A stretch of DNA of 60,523 bases from an uncultured bacterium. GTDB lineage: Bacteria > Bacillota_I > Bacilli_A > RF39 > UBA660. Numbering within the stretch: position 1 is the stretch's first letter; every line of letters begins with the position of its first letter. The DNA lies in NCBI GenBank assembly GCA_905216155.1, contig CAJMSU010000007.1, positions 1-60,523 of the forward strand, written 5' to 3'. The notes under the pieces were generated by a model. The model saw nothing but the letters and a program-made list of their open reading frames with translations, did no database searches and was not told the origin of the DNA. Below, in pieces: positions 15,251-25,147 of this stretch. The translations under genes and the position numbers were made by a program.

Positions 15251-17284
15251 TTAATTATAAATTATAAGTTCATGTTGACATCTAGTGCAAGCTACATAAA
15301 GTAAATTTCTCTCATTAGATCTATATGGATTTTTTCTATTATTATAAATTATTACACTATCAAATTCTAATCCCTTAGAAATATATGCTGGAACTATTAT
15401 AAGATTTTTTTTAAATTTAGTTGTCTTTTCATCTACTAAAGATATTACTATATCACCTTTTAATAAATTAAAAATTTTTGCTGCCTCATTATAATCTTTT
15501 GTAATAATTGCAGTACTTTTATATTTATTTTGTAAATTACTTATATCAACTAATAAACTAAATTTTAAATCATCTATATTTTTTCTAAATACCACTGGTA
15601 AATTATTATCTTTTCTTATAGCGTTTACATGTTTTAAATTTAATATCTTATTAGTATAACTTATAATTTCTGGTGATGATCTATAAGTCTTTAATAACTC
15701 AATATATTTTGTATCACCCTTAAATAAAGAACTTAACTTATCAAGAGATTCATATTTGTAATATGGATTAATATTCTGATTAACATCCCCTAGTACCGTA
15801 AATTTAGCCTTTTTAAAAATATTATTTATAATTATGTATTGAAGTCTATTATAATCCTGTGCCTCATCTATTACTACTTCTTTTATATTTCCTTCATATT
15901 TAAATCCTTCTAAAATACCCTTTAAATAAGTAAACAATAGTGCATCTTCATAATTTATTACTTTTTTATTAATAAATTTCAATATATCTTTTTCACTCAA
16001 ATTAAACCTACAATATTTACTAAAGTAAAATTCTTTATAAATTTTTTTATAATCACGTTTTATATTTATATTTTCATTTATAAGTTTTCTAAACGTTCTT
16101 GCTTTTTTATTTGATCCTTTATAAAAAGTAGCAGATAATTTTTTAGATATTTCATCTATTCTCTCAAATAGTGGTAATCTATCATATTTGTTATGAAGCA
16201 TATTATTTATATCATCTTTATCTACCTTATTTATCTCTCCTTCTATAAATGAGTTAATACATTTAGTATTTTTAATATAATCATTTAAATAAGCATTCAA
16301 ATCATCTATTATCTCATCACTTTGTTTATATTGTACTAACTCAAAATTTTCATCTTCATGCGTATAATACCTCGCAACAAAATCAGTAAATGATTCTACA
16401 TCCTTATATTCATTTATGAAAAAAGATAGATAATCATTAAATGTAGTTTGCATAGTATTTGCTTCTCCCAATGATGGTAAAACATCTGATATATACTCTG
16501 TAAAAATATTATTTGGAGAAAAAATTAATATATTATTACTATTTAAATTTTCTAATCTATATAATAAGAAAGCAATTCTATGTAATGCCACTGTCGTTTT
16601 ACCCGATCCAGCAATTCCTTGTACTATTAAATTGTCATCCTCTAAATTTCTTATTACCTTATTCTGTTCTTGTTGAATGGTATTTACTACATTTTTCATT
16701 TTATCACTTGATTGTGTAGCCAAAACTGATTGTAATACATCATCATCAATATTTATAGAATTATCAAATACACCAATTAAATTATTATCTTCTATTTTAT
16801 ATTGTCTCTTTCTTTTTAATTCTCCAAATATCTTTCCTCCAGGAGCCATGTAATAGCACGGACCAGTCTCATAATCATAAAACAAAGAACATATCGGACT
16901 ACGCCAATCATATAAAATATTATTTAAATTATCATCTTTTAAACTTGTTATAGACATATAAATATTATATATTTTGCCATCTTCCATATCTTTAAAAACA
17001 ATTGATGCAAAATATGGTTTATTCCTTATTTCCATTAATTTTTGAAAATAATTTCTTCTATTACTAATTTTTACTGCTTCATCTCTAGTCTGAGTTATTA
17101 CTTGACTAATTTCTGCATCATCAAAACTATTAGAATTCTCCCATAACATTTTTCTAAATTCCTTAAATTCTTCTACATCATCATCAACTTCTTCACCCAA
17201 GGAGTTTATAGTTTCATTCAATAAATTGCCTACTTTTTTTAATATTATTTTTTCTTTTTCTAACTCTTTTTCACTGATTGCCAT
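15251..17284 (-). CDS. HelD-type superfamily 1 helicase-like ATPase
   Basis: 677 residues with UvrD-like motor motifs: Q-motif region near 210, Walker A GIAGSGKTTVALHR (about 221-234), motif II VVIDEAQDYN, LLKTYRSSPEI, and the C-terminal YVACTRCQHELIIY. The N-terminal coiled-coil arm and the central DWRSPICSLFYDYETGPCYY phrase are typical of HelD, which removes RNA polymerase from DNA or stalled complexes and recycles it. It is slightly shorter than B. subtilis HelD (774). It stands between pilin 2 and the phosphohexomutase without clear operon links. A general DNA repair helicase is the less likely alternative. Confidence 0.86.
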   Translation of the reverse strand: MAISEKELEKEKIILKKVGNLLNETINSLGEEVDDDVEEFKEFRKMLWENSNSFDDAEISQVITQTRDEAVKISNRRNYFQKLMEIRNKPYFASIVFKDMEDGKIYNIYMSITSLKDDNLNNILYDWRSPICSLFYDYETGPCYYMAPGGKIFGELKRKRQYKIEDNNLIGVFDNSINIDDDVLQSVLATQSSDKMKNVVNTIQQEQNKVIRNLEDDNLIVQGIAGSGKTTVALHRIAFLLYRLENLNSNNILIFSPNNIFTEYISDVLPSLGEANTMQTTFNDYLSFFINEYKDVESFTDFVARYYTHEDENFELVQYKQSDEIIDDLNAYLNDYIKNTKCINSFIEGEINKVDKDDINNMLHNKYDRLPLFERIDEISKKLSATFYKGSNKKARTFRKLINENINIKRDYKKIYKEFYFSKYCRFNLSEKDILKFINKKVINYEDALLFTYLKGILEGFKYEGNIKEVVIDEAQDYNRLQYIIINNIFKKAKFTVLGDVNQNINPYYKYESLDKLSSLFKGDTKYIELLKTYRSSPEIISYTNKILNLKHVNAIRKDNNLPVVFRKNIDDLKFSLLVDISNLQNKYKSTAIITKDYNEAAKIFNLLKGDIVISLVDEKTTKFKKNLIIVPAYISKGLEFDSVIIYNNRKNPYRSNERNLLYVACTRCQHELIIYN

Positions 17285-17338
17285 AATATTTTCTCTTTCT
17301 AACTAATTAAAACTACATAAATATGCAGTTTTATAAGT

Positions 17339-18712
17339 TTATTTATTATATTCATTTATTAAATTTATAAATTCTTCTTGTATACTTTCTAATCTCTTTT
17401 CAGTTTTTGCTTCAAATCTAGCTGTTATATTAGGTCCTGTATTACTTGCTCTAACTAATGCCCATGAATCATCAAATAAAACCTTAACACCATCTATAGT
17501 TAAACATTTATATCCTTTTTTAAAAGCATATTCAGCTATTTTTTCTACTATTTTGAATTTTTTATCATCACTACTTGCAAATTTCAACTCTTCTGTTGAA
17601 TAATATTCATTTATTCCAGCAAGTAATTCTTCTACATTTTTATCTGTATTTGATAATATTTCTAACATTCTAAGTCCAGCATAAAGTCCTGAATCAAATC
17701 CTGGCCAACGATCTCTAAAATAAACATGTCCAGATAATTCTCCTCCAAATGGTAAATTATTATCTCTTACAGCTGCTTTAGTGTATGAATTACCAGTTCT
17801 ATAACATATTCCAGTAGCACCTAATTTTTCTATTTCATCACTTAAACTCTTAGAACATTTTACATCATATAAGAATTCTTTCTTATCTACCTTATTTATT
17901 ATGTCTCTTATTACTATAATCATATATTTATCTGTCGGAATAAATTTAGCATTATTTGAAACCATTCCCATACGATCTCCATCACCATCAAAACTAAGAC
18001 CAATATCAGCATTTTCTTCTATTACCTTTTTCTTTAATTGATCAAGATTTTTCTCAACACAAGGATCTGGATGATGATTTGGAAAATTACCATCACTTAC
18101 ATCATTTATCATAATTAAATCAATAGGAAACATCTCATATAATTTTTTTGCAATTATACTAGTAGTACCATTACCAGGATCTACCACTACTTTTACTCTT
18201 CTTGAACCGAAATTAAAATTATCTTTAAAAAGATTTAAATAATCATCTGTTATATCATGCTCTTCTACTTGTCCCATACCTTCAGCAAATTCTCCTTGAA
18301 GAATAAAATTCATAAAATCCTGTATTTCTTGTCCTTTACAATTTCCTGATTCATCAAAAGCAAATTTAAATCCATTGTCATCCTTTGGATTATGAGATGC
18401 TGTTACCATAACCCCACTGTATATTTTCAATTTTATACAAGCATAATAATACATTGGTGTAGTGCATAATCCTAATGATACTATATCAATTCCTGTCTCA
18501 AGTATTCCATGTTTTAATGCATTATATAATTTATCACTACTAATCCTATTATCATGTCCAATTACACATTTTGTTTTACCCATATTTTTAATATGAGTTC
18601 CAAATCCTAATCCTATTGTATATGCAGTATCTTCATCTATCTCTTCTGGTACAATACCTCTAATATCATAACCTCTAAATATATTTTTATTAATATTCTC
18701 TTTTATTTTCAT
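17339..18712 (-). CDS. Phosphomannomutase / phosphoglucomutase
   Basis: 457-residue alpha-D-phosphohexomutase with all four signatures: the phosphoserine loop VTASHNPKDDNGFKFA, the metal loop SFDGDGDRMGMV, the sugar loop GGELSGHVYFRD, and the phosphate loop RASNTGPNITARFEA. It interconverts hexose-6- and hexose-1-phosphates and so supplies sugar nucleotides for wall and surface polysaccharides. Specificity (PMM against PGM) cannot be fixed by eye; the GELSGH loop fits the bifunctional PMM/PGM type. SD GGAGG precedes ATG 18712. Next upstream is pilin-like gene 3. Confidence 0.93.
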   Translation of the reverse strand: MKIKENINKNIFRGYDIRGIVPEEIDEDTAYTIGLGFGTHIKNMGKTKCVIGHDNRISSDKLYNALKHGILETGIDIVSLGLCTTPMYYYACIKLKIYSGVMVTASHNPKDDNGFKFAFDESGNCKGQEIQDFMNFILQGEFAEGMGQVEEHDITDDYLNLFKDNFNFGSRRVKVVVDPGNGTTSIIAKKLYEMFPIDLIMINDVSDGNFPNHHPDPCVEKNLDQLKKKVIEENADIGLSFDGDGDRMGMVSNNAKFIPTDKYMIIVIRDIINKVDKKEFLYDVKCSKSLSDEIEKLGATGICYRTGNSYTKAAVRDNNLPFGGELSGHVYFRDRWPGFDSGLYAGLRMLEILSNTDKNVEELLAGINEYYSTEELKFASSDDKKFKIVEKIAEYAFKKGYKCLTIDGVKVLFDDSWALVRASNTGPNITARFEAKTEKRLESIQEEFINLINEYNK

Positions 18713-18800
18713 ATCTTACCTCCAATTATTATCTCCTATTTTATATTATCACAAACTTAATATATTTATAATTTTAAATTTAATAAATTTACACATTTAT

Positions 18801-18828
18801 ACAAAAAACAGTAGCAAAAGCTACCGTT
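18801..18828 (-). terminator. Terminator of pilin-like gene 3
   Basis: Arms ACGGTAGC (18827-18820) and GCTACTGT (18815-18808) with a TTTT loop and a following T run on the minus strand, just after the stop of the pilin gene. Confidence 0.85.
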
Positions 18829-18835
18829 ATTATCA

Positions 18836-20914
18836 TTATGGATTTTTAATTACTTTAAGTGCAGATACACTATTATCAGTTTGAAATCTAAATACCTTAT
18901 TTGAACAATCTTTATCATCTATTACTACTCTATATGTAGTTTTATTATAAGAACTTATATCAACATCTTTATCAAAAACGACCTTTGTTTTATTAAGTTG
19001 TAACCAGCCACTTTTAATACTAAATGTTCCCAGTTCATGAGTACAAGCACTATTTGATTTAGCTAAACATATTCTTCTAGTTGAACAACTATTATTAAAA
19101 GATTGACTAAATTTATTCATATGAGCAACTACTTTTATATGTACCTTTTTACTATTTACCGATTTTATACTAACTGTCATTTTATCTTTTTGATTGGCAT
19201 TACACTCAGCCTTACTAGCCAATAATTGATCTGATGGGCAAACACTATATGAAGAATTTATGATACTGTAACAAGAATTATTACAAGTTGCACTTTCCTT
19301 TTCAGTAAATTTTGTTGTTTTACCATTACAAGTTTTAGTAATAGTTCGACTTCTTGTTTGAGTACCACTACCACAATTTTTACTACAGCTGCTCCATGAA
19401 CTCCAATTACCAGTTGAAGTTGTACAAGAAGAACCAGATGCTATTCTAAAATGATATCCACTTGACCAAGGACTTGCATTTCCTGCTTTATCAACACTTC
19501 TTATACAATATTTTGCATTCACACCGGCCGTATAATGATAAAATTTTGATAAATTATTAGTTTTTGTTCCTGTACAATTTGTAGAGTACTCATAATGATC
19601 TATTCCTGAACCATCTGTATCAGTAGCCGAAAAATCATACCATTCCATATCAAATGTAAAAAAGCTATTATTATTATCTAAAAACTTAGATACCCTAACA
19701 ACAGGATTACCCTTAGTTGGTTTTCCTTGTTCATTTAAATAAAGTCCACCACCAGCACCACCTAAATTCATAACTATTGATGTAGGAACTGAAGGCGCTG
19801 TCTTATCTATTTTAAAATATACAGGACTACTCCATTCACCAATATTACCAATAGCATCTACCGCTCTTATACAAAATGATGTATTAAGATTATTACTATA
19901 AATATATGATGAAGATAATGTTCCAGTTTTATCACCAGTACAATTTGTTGAATATTGATATTCTTTTATTATTCCTACACCATTATCTTGAGAATTAAAA
20001 CCTCCCCAATATAGTTTTCTATTAGTCCAATTTTCATCATTATTTTTAATAGACCCTGTATTACTATCATACCTTATAATATATGTTGGTATACTTGGGC
20101 CATCATTATCAATTAGTAATGTTTCATTAGATGTCACTGAATTATTTACTTTTCCTACATAATTTACTATTCCAGAACCAGCACCCTTTACTTCTAATCT
20201 ATACTTACCTGTTTTATCAGGTATTTGACTTTGCGATAATGTATAAGAAAGTATTGCTTTGCCACCACCAGTTGCCAATTTTTCTTTATTTTGAAAACTA
20301 TGTGTACTCCACTTAGGATTATCATTATTTACCACATTAACAAATCTATATTGTATTTTTTGATTTTTTTTAAATCCTATTTCATCCTTTAATTTTATTT
20401 TAATACCAATACTATTATTAGAAGAATTAATCCAGCTATTAAATTTATTACTCTCTATTTCTATGACTGGTGCTGAATAATCATTTTCACTTTGACATAA
20501 AGAATTAGGATAATCATCTTTTATTAATATTTTTTTACCGCTATTATCAGTACATACAAGCATAGTTTGATAACTATATTCATCACCTGTTTTTGTAACA
20601 CATACATTAGTTTCACTATTACTACATGTTATTCCCTTTTCTTGATAATCTTTAACTAAATTTGCACCCTTTAATGTTTCTAGTGTTATAAGATATGTTC
20701 CATTCGAATCATATTGAAACATATCTTTAGAATTTGAATCTGTATATAATTTTGCAGCTCGCTCAACTACACTTTTATAGACCTCATATTTTTTTGCTTT
20801 ATTATCTTCTTTTATTTTTAAAACACCAGGAATAGCTACCATTAAAAGTATACCCATAATAGCAATTGATACCAATAATTCTATTAATGTAAATCCTAAA
20901 TTTTTCCTATCCAT
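18836..20914 (-). CDS. Giant type IV pilin-like protein 3 with FN3/Ig-like and thrombospondin-1-like modules
   Basis: 692 residues, starting MDRKNLG then FTLIELLVSIAIMGILL (cleavage after Gly7, Glu at +5). The shared pilin head comes first, then Ig-like domains. Two homologous FN3/Ig-like units follow (about 280-370 and 385-480), each with a YSTNCTGxKT phrase and a CIRxVDxxGN strand before Trp-Ser-Ser. One textbook thrombospondin-1 repeat comes next: Trp504 and Trp507 in NWSSWSSCSKNCGSGTQTRSR, then CNGK and a final CNNSC. The last 150 residues hold a Cys-rich beta domain. ATG 20914 is preferred over 20935 because GGTGAT lies just upstream. It is monocistronic with its own terminator, and probably an adhesin or pilus-associated surface protein. 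Confidence 0.85.
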   Translation of the reverse strand: MDRKNLGFTLIELLVSIAIMGILLMVAIPGVLKIKEDNKAKKYEVYKSVVERAAKLYTDSNSKDMFQYDSNGTYLITLETLKGANLVKDYQEKGITCSNSETNVCVTKTGDEYSYQTMLVCTDNSGKKILIKDDYPNSLCQSENDYSAPVIEIESNKFNSWINSSNNSIGIKIKLKDEIGFKKNQKIQYRFVNVVNNDNPKWSTHSFQNKEKLATGGGKAILSYTLSQSQIPDKTGKYRLEVKGAGSGIVNYVGKVNNSVTSNETLLIDNDGPSIPTYIIRYDSNTGSIKNNDENWTNRKLYWGGFNSQDNGVGIIKEYQYSTNCTGDKTGTLSSSYIYSNNLNTSFCIRAVDAIGNIGEWSSPVYFKIDKTAPSVPTSIVMNLGGAGGGLYLNEQGKPTKGNPVVRVSKFLDNNNSFFTFDMEWYDFSATDTDGSGIDHYEYSTNCTGTKTNNLSKFYHYTAGVNAKYCIRSVDKAGNASPWSSGYHFRIASGSSCTTSTGNWSSWSSCSKNCGSGTQTRSRTITKTCNGKTTKFTEKESATCNNSCYSIINSSYSVCPSDQLLASKAECNANQKDKMTVSIKSVNSKKVHIKVVAHMNKFSQSFNNSCSTRRICLAKSNSACTHELGTFSIKSGWLQLNKTKVVFDKDVDISSYNKTTYRVVIDDKDCSNKVFRFQTDNSVSALKVIKNP

Positions 20915-20956
20915 ATTTATCACCAACTCTATCATCTATATCATTATAACATACAC

Positions 20957-20984
20957 AAAAAGAAATCAACAAAGATTTCTTTTT
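20957..20984. terminator. Terminator of the CmpB-like gene
   Basis: Arms of about 11 bp (AAAAAGAAATC 20957-20967, GATTTCTTTTT 20974-20984) with a 6-nt loop. It follows the CmpB-like stop on the minus strand and could act in both directions. Confidence 0.82.
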
Positions 20985-20986
20985 TT

Positions 20987-21733
20987 TTATTTAACTTTTT
21001 TCTTTTTTCTATTTTTTTGTTTATATTTTTTTCTATCTCTCTTTGCCTTATCAATTTTTTCTTTTAAATCAGCAAACCTCTTATTAGCAGTATAATTTAA
21101 TCCTGGAAAAGCATTAATAAGTCGTGAAGTTAGTGTTGTATTTTTATGGATAGATTTTATTACCTCTTTTTTAATAGCACGAGTTGCATCTTTATTTGTA
21201 TATTTTTTAACATTTATTTTTAATCTAAATAATATATATGTTGATTCTACAAAATCAATAAAAAATATAATAAATAATATTATTCCTATTATAATAGTTA
21301 CAATACTTGGTACTTGATATATCAAAGTAGTAATTGCCGGATTTAAAGCTTTCATAACAAGTACTCCACCAAGTCCAAATAACACACCATTTTCTAAACA
21401 TACTCTACCATTAATATTGTATTTTTTGTTTGAATAATCCCACCATCTAAGTTTAAACATTTTTTCCATTATTAAACTTGTAAAATATTCAAGTAATGAA
21501 CATATTAACATACTCATAACAAAAAGCACTACCAAATCATTCTTATATTTTCCTAAAGATATTATCATTAAAATAGAACCAAATCCATAAATTGGAATAT
21601 ATGGGCCTATTAAATAACCTCTATTTAATACCAATTTTTTCTCTATCAGTGAACAACTTATAACCTCAGCAACATAACCAATAACTGAATAAATAAAAAA
21701 TATAATAAAGAAACTACACATATTATATAACAT
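20987..21733 (-). CDS. Polytopic membrane protein of the CmpB-like (putative ABC permease) family
   Basis: 248 residues with five or six hydrophobic helices. The N-terminal third (YSVIGYVAEVISCSLIEKKL, NRGYLIGPYIPIYGFG) is the hallmark of the family catalogued as putative ABC-transporter permease CmpB. No ATPase partner is nearby, so a real transport role is doubtful. The C-terminal 50 residues are a strongly basic cytoplasmic tail (KRDRKKYKQKNRKKKK). SD AGGAAG precedes ATG 21733. The neighbouring ZIP transporter and uppP lie on the same strand. Confidence 0.75.
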   Translation of the reverse strand: MLYNMCSFFIIFFIYSVIGYVAEVISCSLIEKKLVLNRGYLIGPYIPIYGFGSILMIISLGKYKNDLVVLFVMSMLICSLLEYFTSLIMEKMFKLRWWDYSNKKYNINGRVCLENGVLFGLGGVLVMKALNPAITTLIYQVPSIVTIIIGIILFIIFFIDFVESTYILFRLKINVKKYTNKDATRAIKKEVIKSIHKNTTLTSRLINAFPGLNYTANKRFADLKEKIDKAKRDRKKYKQKNRKKKKVK

Positions 21734-21790
21734 CTAACCACTTCCTATAATTATATTAACTTATAATTTTAAAGAAGTAAATAAAAATAC

Positions 21791-22543
21791 CTATATTAAT
21801 ATAGATATTATCATTATAATTATTCCAAGTAATATTCCAATATTTCTTGCTGTTTTATATTTAACTTTTTTAACTCTAGGATATAATTCAGAAAAAGCAA
21901 TATATAAAAGCATACCTAAAGTTATTGATAAAAGAGTTCCAAGTAATACACTATTAACAGTTTCATTATTTAATAAAAACATAATCACTCCACCAAATAG
22001 TGTTGATAAAGAAATAGCACACGTTGCAATTAAAGTTTTCTTCTTACTTTGATTTGCTTGATAAAATGTTGTAGCAATAACCATACCTAATGGTAAATTA
22101 TGAAAACCTACACCAATTGCTAACATAAGTCCGGTTGTACTTGATGATAAAACAGTTTGATATACAGCCATTCCTTCAATAATATTATGAATAACAAGAG
22201 CAATAGATGATACTATTCCAATATGAGCTAGATTTTCTTTTAATTCCTTATTGTTCATTTTATTATCATTATGATCAGGAATAAAATTATCCAATGCTTT
22301 TAATAAAACATAACCAACTGCTACCCCAATTAAAAATAACCATATATATTTTAAAGATAACAATTCACTAATTTCTGGTAATAGATCAAAAACTATTAAC
22401 ATAATTATTACTGAAAATGCTAACGCAAGAGAAAAATCAATAATTTTTTGTCTTTTTTTAGCTAAAAAAGCAATCAAAGTACCAATAAGAATAAATATTC
22501 CTAATAATAATGTTGTTAACAATCCTATATATTCTGACTTCAT
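21791..22543 (-). CDS. ZIP-family divalent metal transporter
   Basis: 250-residue membrane protein with eight predicted helices. The paired metal-site phrases HNIIEGMAVY and VGFHNLPLGMVIA (the HNxxEG and HNxPxG signatures of helices IV and V of ZIP/ZupT transporters) are intact, so it should carry Zn2+ or related cations into the cytosol. A His/Asp-rich loop (IPDHNDNK) before helix IV is a likely metal-sensing or binding loop. SD AAGGAG precedes ATG 22543, and the gene begins 16 nt from the stop of uppP, suggesting one transcript. Confidence 0.9.
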   Translation of the reverse strand: MKSEYIGLLTTLLLGIFILIGTLIAFLAKKRQKIIDFSLALAFSVIIMLIVFDLLPEISELLSLKYIWLFLIGVAVGYVLLKALDNFIPDHNDNKMNNKELKENLAHIGIVSSIALVIHNIIEGMAVYQTVLSSSTTGLMLAIGVGFHNLPLGMVIATTFYQANQSKKKTLIATCAISLSTLFGGVIMFLLNNETVNSVLLGTLLSITLGMLLYIAFSELYPRVKKVKYKTARNIGILLGIIIMIISILI

Positions 22544-22558
22544 ATATAACTCCTTTTA

Positions 22559-23389
22559 TTATAATAATATAATTACTAATAACCCTACAACTAAGCAATA
22601 AACTGAAAAATATATTAATTTTCCATCTGTTACCATCTTTTTAAACCATTTAGTAAATATATATGTAAATACTAATGAAACAAGAGCTGCTATTACATAT
22701 AAAATGGCAGTTGATGATGTAATTGATAGACTTATCAAATCTTTAATACCCAAAATTGATGTAGCTATAGAAATAGGTATATACATTATAAATGAAAAAT
22801 TAAATGCAACACTTCTTTTTAAATTTTGAAACATTCCTCCAACTATAGTAGCACCACTTCTACTAATGCCTGGTATTACACTAACCATTTGATAAAGACC
22901 TATAATAATTGCATCCTTCATTGTTATTTCGTACTTTTCCTTTTTACCTTTAAAATTTCTAATAATGAATAAAAATAGTGCTGTTATTAATAAGGTAAAT
23001 CCAATAAATTTAACATTTTCTTCTAACTTGTCTAATAAATTTAATTTAGTTGCAACAAGTCCAAATACTCCAGCTGGAATAGTTGCTAAAATTATTTTTA
23101 TACAGTAATCAAAATTATTTTTCTCACCTTTTCTTTTCTTCTTATCAAAAATATAAGTAAAAAATGATTTTATTAATGTAACTATATCACTCCAATATAT
23201 CATTATTATAGCAATTAAACTACCAAAATTAGTAATTGTTGCTAATGTAGTATAATCAATATTCAAACTACTATGAAACCTTTCAAGTATAGTTTTTAAT
23301 ATTAATAAATGTCCACTACTTGAAACAGGTATTGGTTCCGTTACCCCTTGTAAAAATCCTAAAATTATGTATTCTAATAATTTTATCAT
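22559..23389 (-). CDS. uppP: Undecaprenyl-diphosphate phosphatase
   Basis: 276 residues of the BacA/UppP membrane phosphatase family, which regenerates undecaprenyl phosphate for cell-wall and polysaccharide synthesis. Both active-site phrases are intact: QGVTEPIPVSSSGHLL (Glu and Ser rich) and VIPGISRSGATI. Eight hydrophobic segments are visible. SD TAGGAGTG precedes ATG 23389. Its presence points to a walled cell, unlike true Mollicutes. Confidence 0.96.
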   Translation of the reverse strand: MIKLLEYIILGFLQGVTEPIPVSSSGHLLILKTILERFHSSLNIDYTTLATITNFGSLIAIIMIYWSDIVTLIKSFFTYIFDKKKRKGEKNNFDYCIKIILATIPAGVFGLVATKLNLLDKLEENVKFIGFTLLITALFLFIIRNFKGKKEKYEITMKDAIIIGLYQMVSVIPGISRSGATIVGGMFQNLKRSVAFNFSFIMYIPISIATSILGIKDLISLSITSSTAILYVIAALVSLVFTYIFTKWFKKMVTDGKLIYFSVYCLVVGLLVIILL

Positions 23390-23469
23390 ATTACACTCCT
23401 AACTCATAAACTGTCTATATTATTAAATGTTATTATTAAAATTTATAGAACTACTACTATTAATATCTC

Positions 23470-25086
23470 CTAATTTTCAAACAACTCCATAATTAATGGT
23501 ACAACATGTTTTTTTCTAGAAACACAACCAGGTACAAAATAACCTTCTTCTATTTCTTCTCTATCATATGCAACACCCATTATATCTTTTGCTTTTTCAT
23601 TAAATAATACATAACTTCCGCCTTTAATAATATCTGTTACATATAATGCTGTTAACGCATAATTATTTGCCTCACTCACAGAATTTAATGTATGAATATA
23701 ATTATTAATATTTTTCTCTATTTCATCAAAGTTCATTGTAAAAAATTGTCCTATAGCAAATGTTTTATCATTTACAGTATATAATTTAAAATCATTATAT
23801 AAAACATCTTCTTCACTCATTCCCTTAAGTGATGTTCCAGCTTTTAATAAATCCATTCCATATTCTTGATAATTAACGCCCGCAATTTTCTCTAATTCTT
23901 TAACAGCTTCTATATCTTTATTTGTTGCTGTTGGACTCTTTAAAATCAAAGTATCTGATAATATTCCAGATAGTAAAGCACCAGCCATATCTTTTGGAAT
24001 CTCTATTTTTCTTTCTTTATATAAGGTATATACAATTGTACAAGTAGATCCAACTGCCATATTTCTAAAATTAATTGGATTATTAGTTGTAATACTACCT
24101 AAATTATGATGATCTATTATTTCTAATATATTAGCTTCATCTAATCCATCTACACTTTGTAATTTTTCATTATGATCAACTAAAATTACATTCTTTGGAC
24201 TTTTATCATTTAAATCAGTTAATCTTAATAATCCTAAACATTTATTCTTTTTATTTACTATTGGATAATTAGTATGTTTTAGTTTATTATTTATATCTAA
24301 AACATTATCTACAAATTCTGTATCTTCAAATTTAGTAGGATTATAACTTCTAATCATAGTTTTTATATAATTTGTTAATCCAACTAATCTTGTAATATGA
24401 TATGAATCATATTTAGTCCTAATTATATTAACTTTATTTTTTCTAGCTAACTCTAAATGTTCTTCTTTAATATTAGCATTTCCTGATAATATAACTAATT
24501 TAACTTTAGAATTAACTGCATATTCAATAATACTATGTCTATCTCCAACAATTAAAATAGAATCATCATCTAATTTTACATTTTCCATAAAAGTAGTACT
24601 TTTATAACTTGCTACCAAAAGTTTTCCTATAATTTCATCATCAAATTTTAATACTTCTTCACCTTTTAATACGCTTATTAAATTACTATATGAAGTATAT
24701 AAATCCTCAAAATTTTCATTCAAAATAGTACGAGATAAATCTTTAATAGTAATAAGACCAACAAAGTCATTATTATCCTTAACTACAGGTAATCCTGTTA
24801 AACCCTCTTTTAACATGTATTCATAACCATCATATATAGAATTAGTCTCTTTTATCAAAAAATCTTTATGATAATTAACATCACTTAATTGTAATTTTAC
24901 ATCATTCAAATATTCTGGTGTTTTTAAATTAAAATATTTTATTGCATATTTTGTTTCTTTATTTATGCCACCTAATACTCTAGGCTCTGTATTTTCTCCT
25001 ATTTTATTTTTTAAATAAGATAAAGCTATAGCTGACATAACTGAATCTGTATCTGGTTTTTTATGTCCAAAAATATATGTTTTCAT
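23470..25086 (-). CDS. ppaC: Manganese-dependent inorganic pyrophosphatase with regulatory CBS domains
   Basis: 538 residues, much longer than simple family II pyrophosphatases (about 310). The DHH domain opens with FGHKKPDTDSVMSAIA (His8, Asp12, Asp14) and continues with the IIDHHNLGSI motif. A CBS domain (DGYEYMLKEGLTGLPVV...), a DRTGG-like region and a second CBS (TNYPIVNKKNKCLGLLRLTDL) are inserted, as in CBS-pyrophosphatases controlled by adenine nucleotides. The terminal RKKHVVPLIMEL is the usual DHHA2 substrate phrase. Family start MKTYIFGHKKP fixes ATG 25086; the GTG at 25098 is less likely. Confidence 0.94.
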   Translation of the reverse strand: MKTYIFGHKKPDTDSVMSAIALSYLKNKIGENTEPRVLGGINKETKYAIKYFNLKTPEYLNDVKLQLSDVNYHKDFLIKETNSIYDGYEYMLKEGLTGLPVVKDNNDFVGLITIKDLSRTILNENFEDLYTSYSNLISVLKGEEVLKFDDEIIGKLLVASYKSTTFMENVKLDDDSILIVGDRHSIIEYAVNSKVKLVILSGNANIKEEHLELARKNKVNIIRTKYDSYHITRLVGLTNYIKTMIRSYNPTKFEDTEFVDNVLDINNKLKHTNYPIVNKKNKCLGLLRLTDLNDKSPKNVILVDHNEKLQSVDGLDEANILEIIDHHNLGSITTNNPINFRNMAVGSTCTIVYTLYKERKIEIPKDMAGALLSGILSDTLILKSPTATNKDIEAVKELEKIAGVNYQEYGMDLLKAGTSLKGMSEEDVLYNDFKLYTVNDKTFAIGQFFTMNFDEIEKNINNYIHTLNSVSEANNYALTALYVTDIIKGGSYVLFNEKAKDIMGVAYDREEIEEGYFVPGCVSRKKHVVPLIMELFEN

Positions 25087-25126
25087 CAATTTTACCACTT
25101 CTTTCTTTACTAATTATTTTTATAAC

Positions 25127-25147
25127 AAAAAAGAGATTACCTAATCT
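25127..25147 (-). terminator. Terminator overlapping the end of the HD-domain gene
   Basis: AGATT and AATCT around a 4-nt loop, then a run of six T on the minus strand. The stop codon 25137-25139 is part of the stem. Confidence 0.6.
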
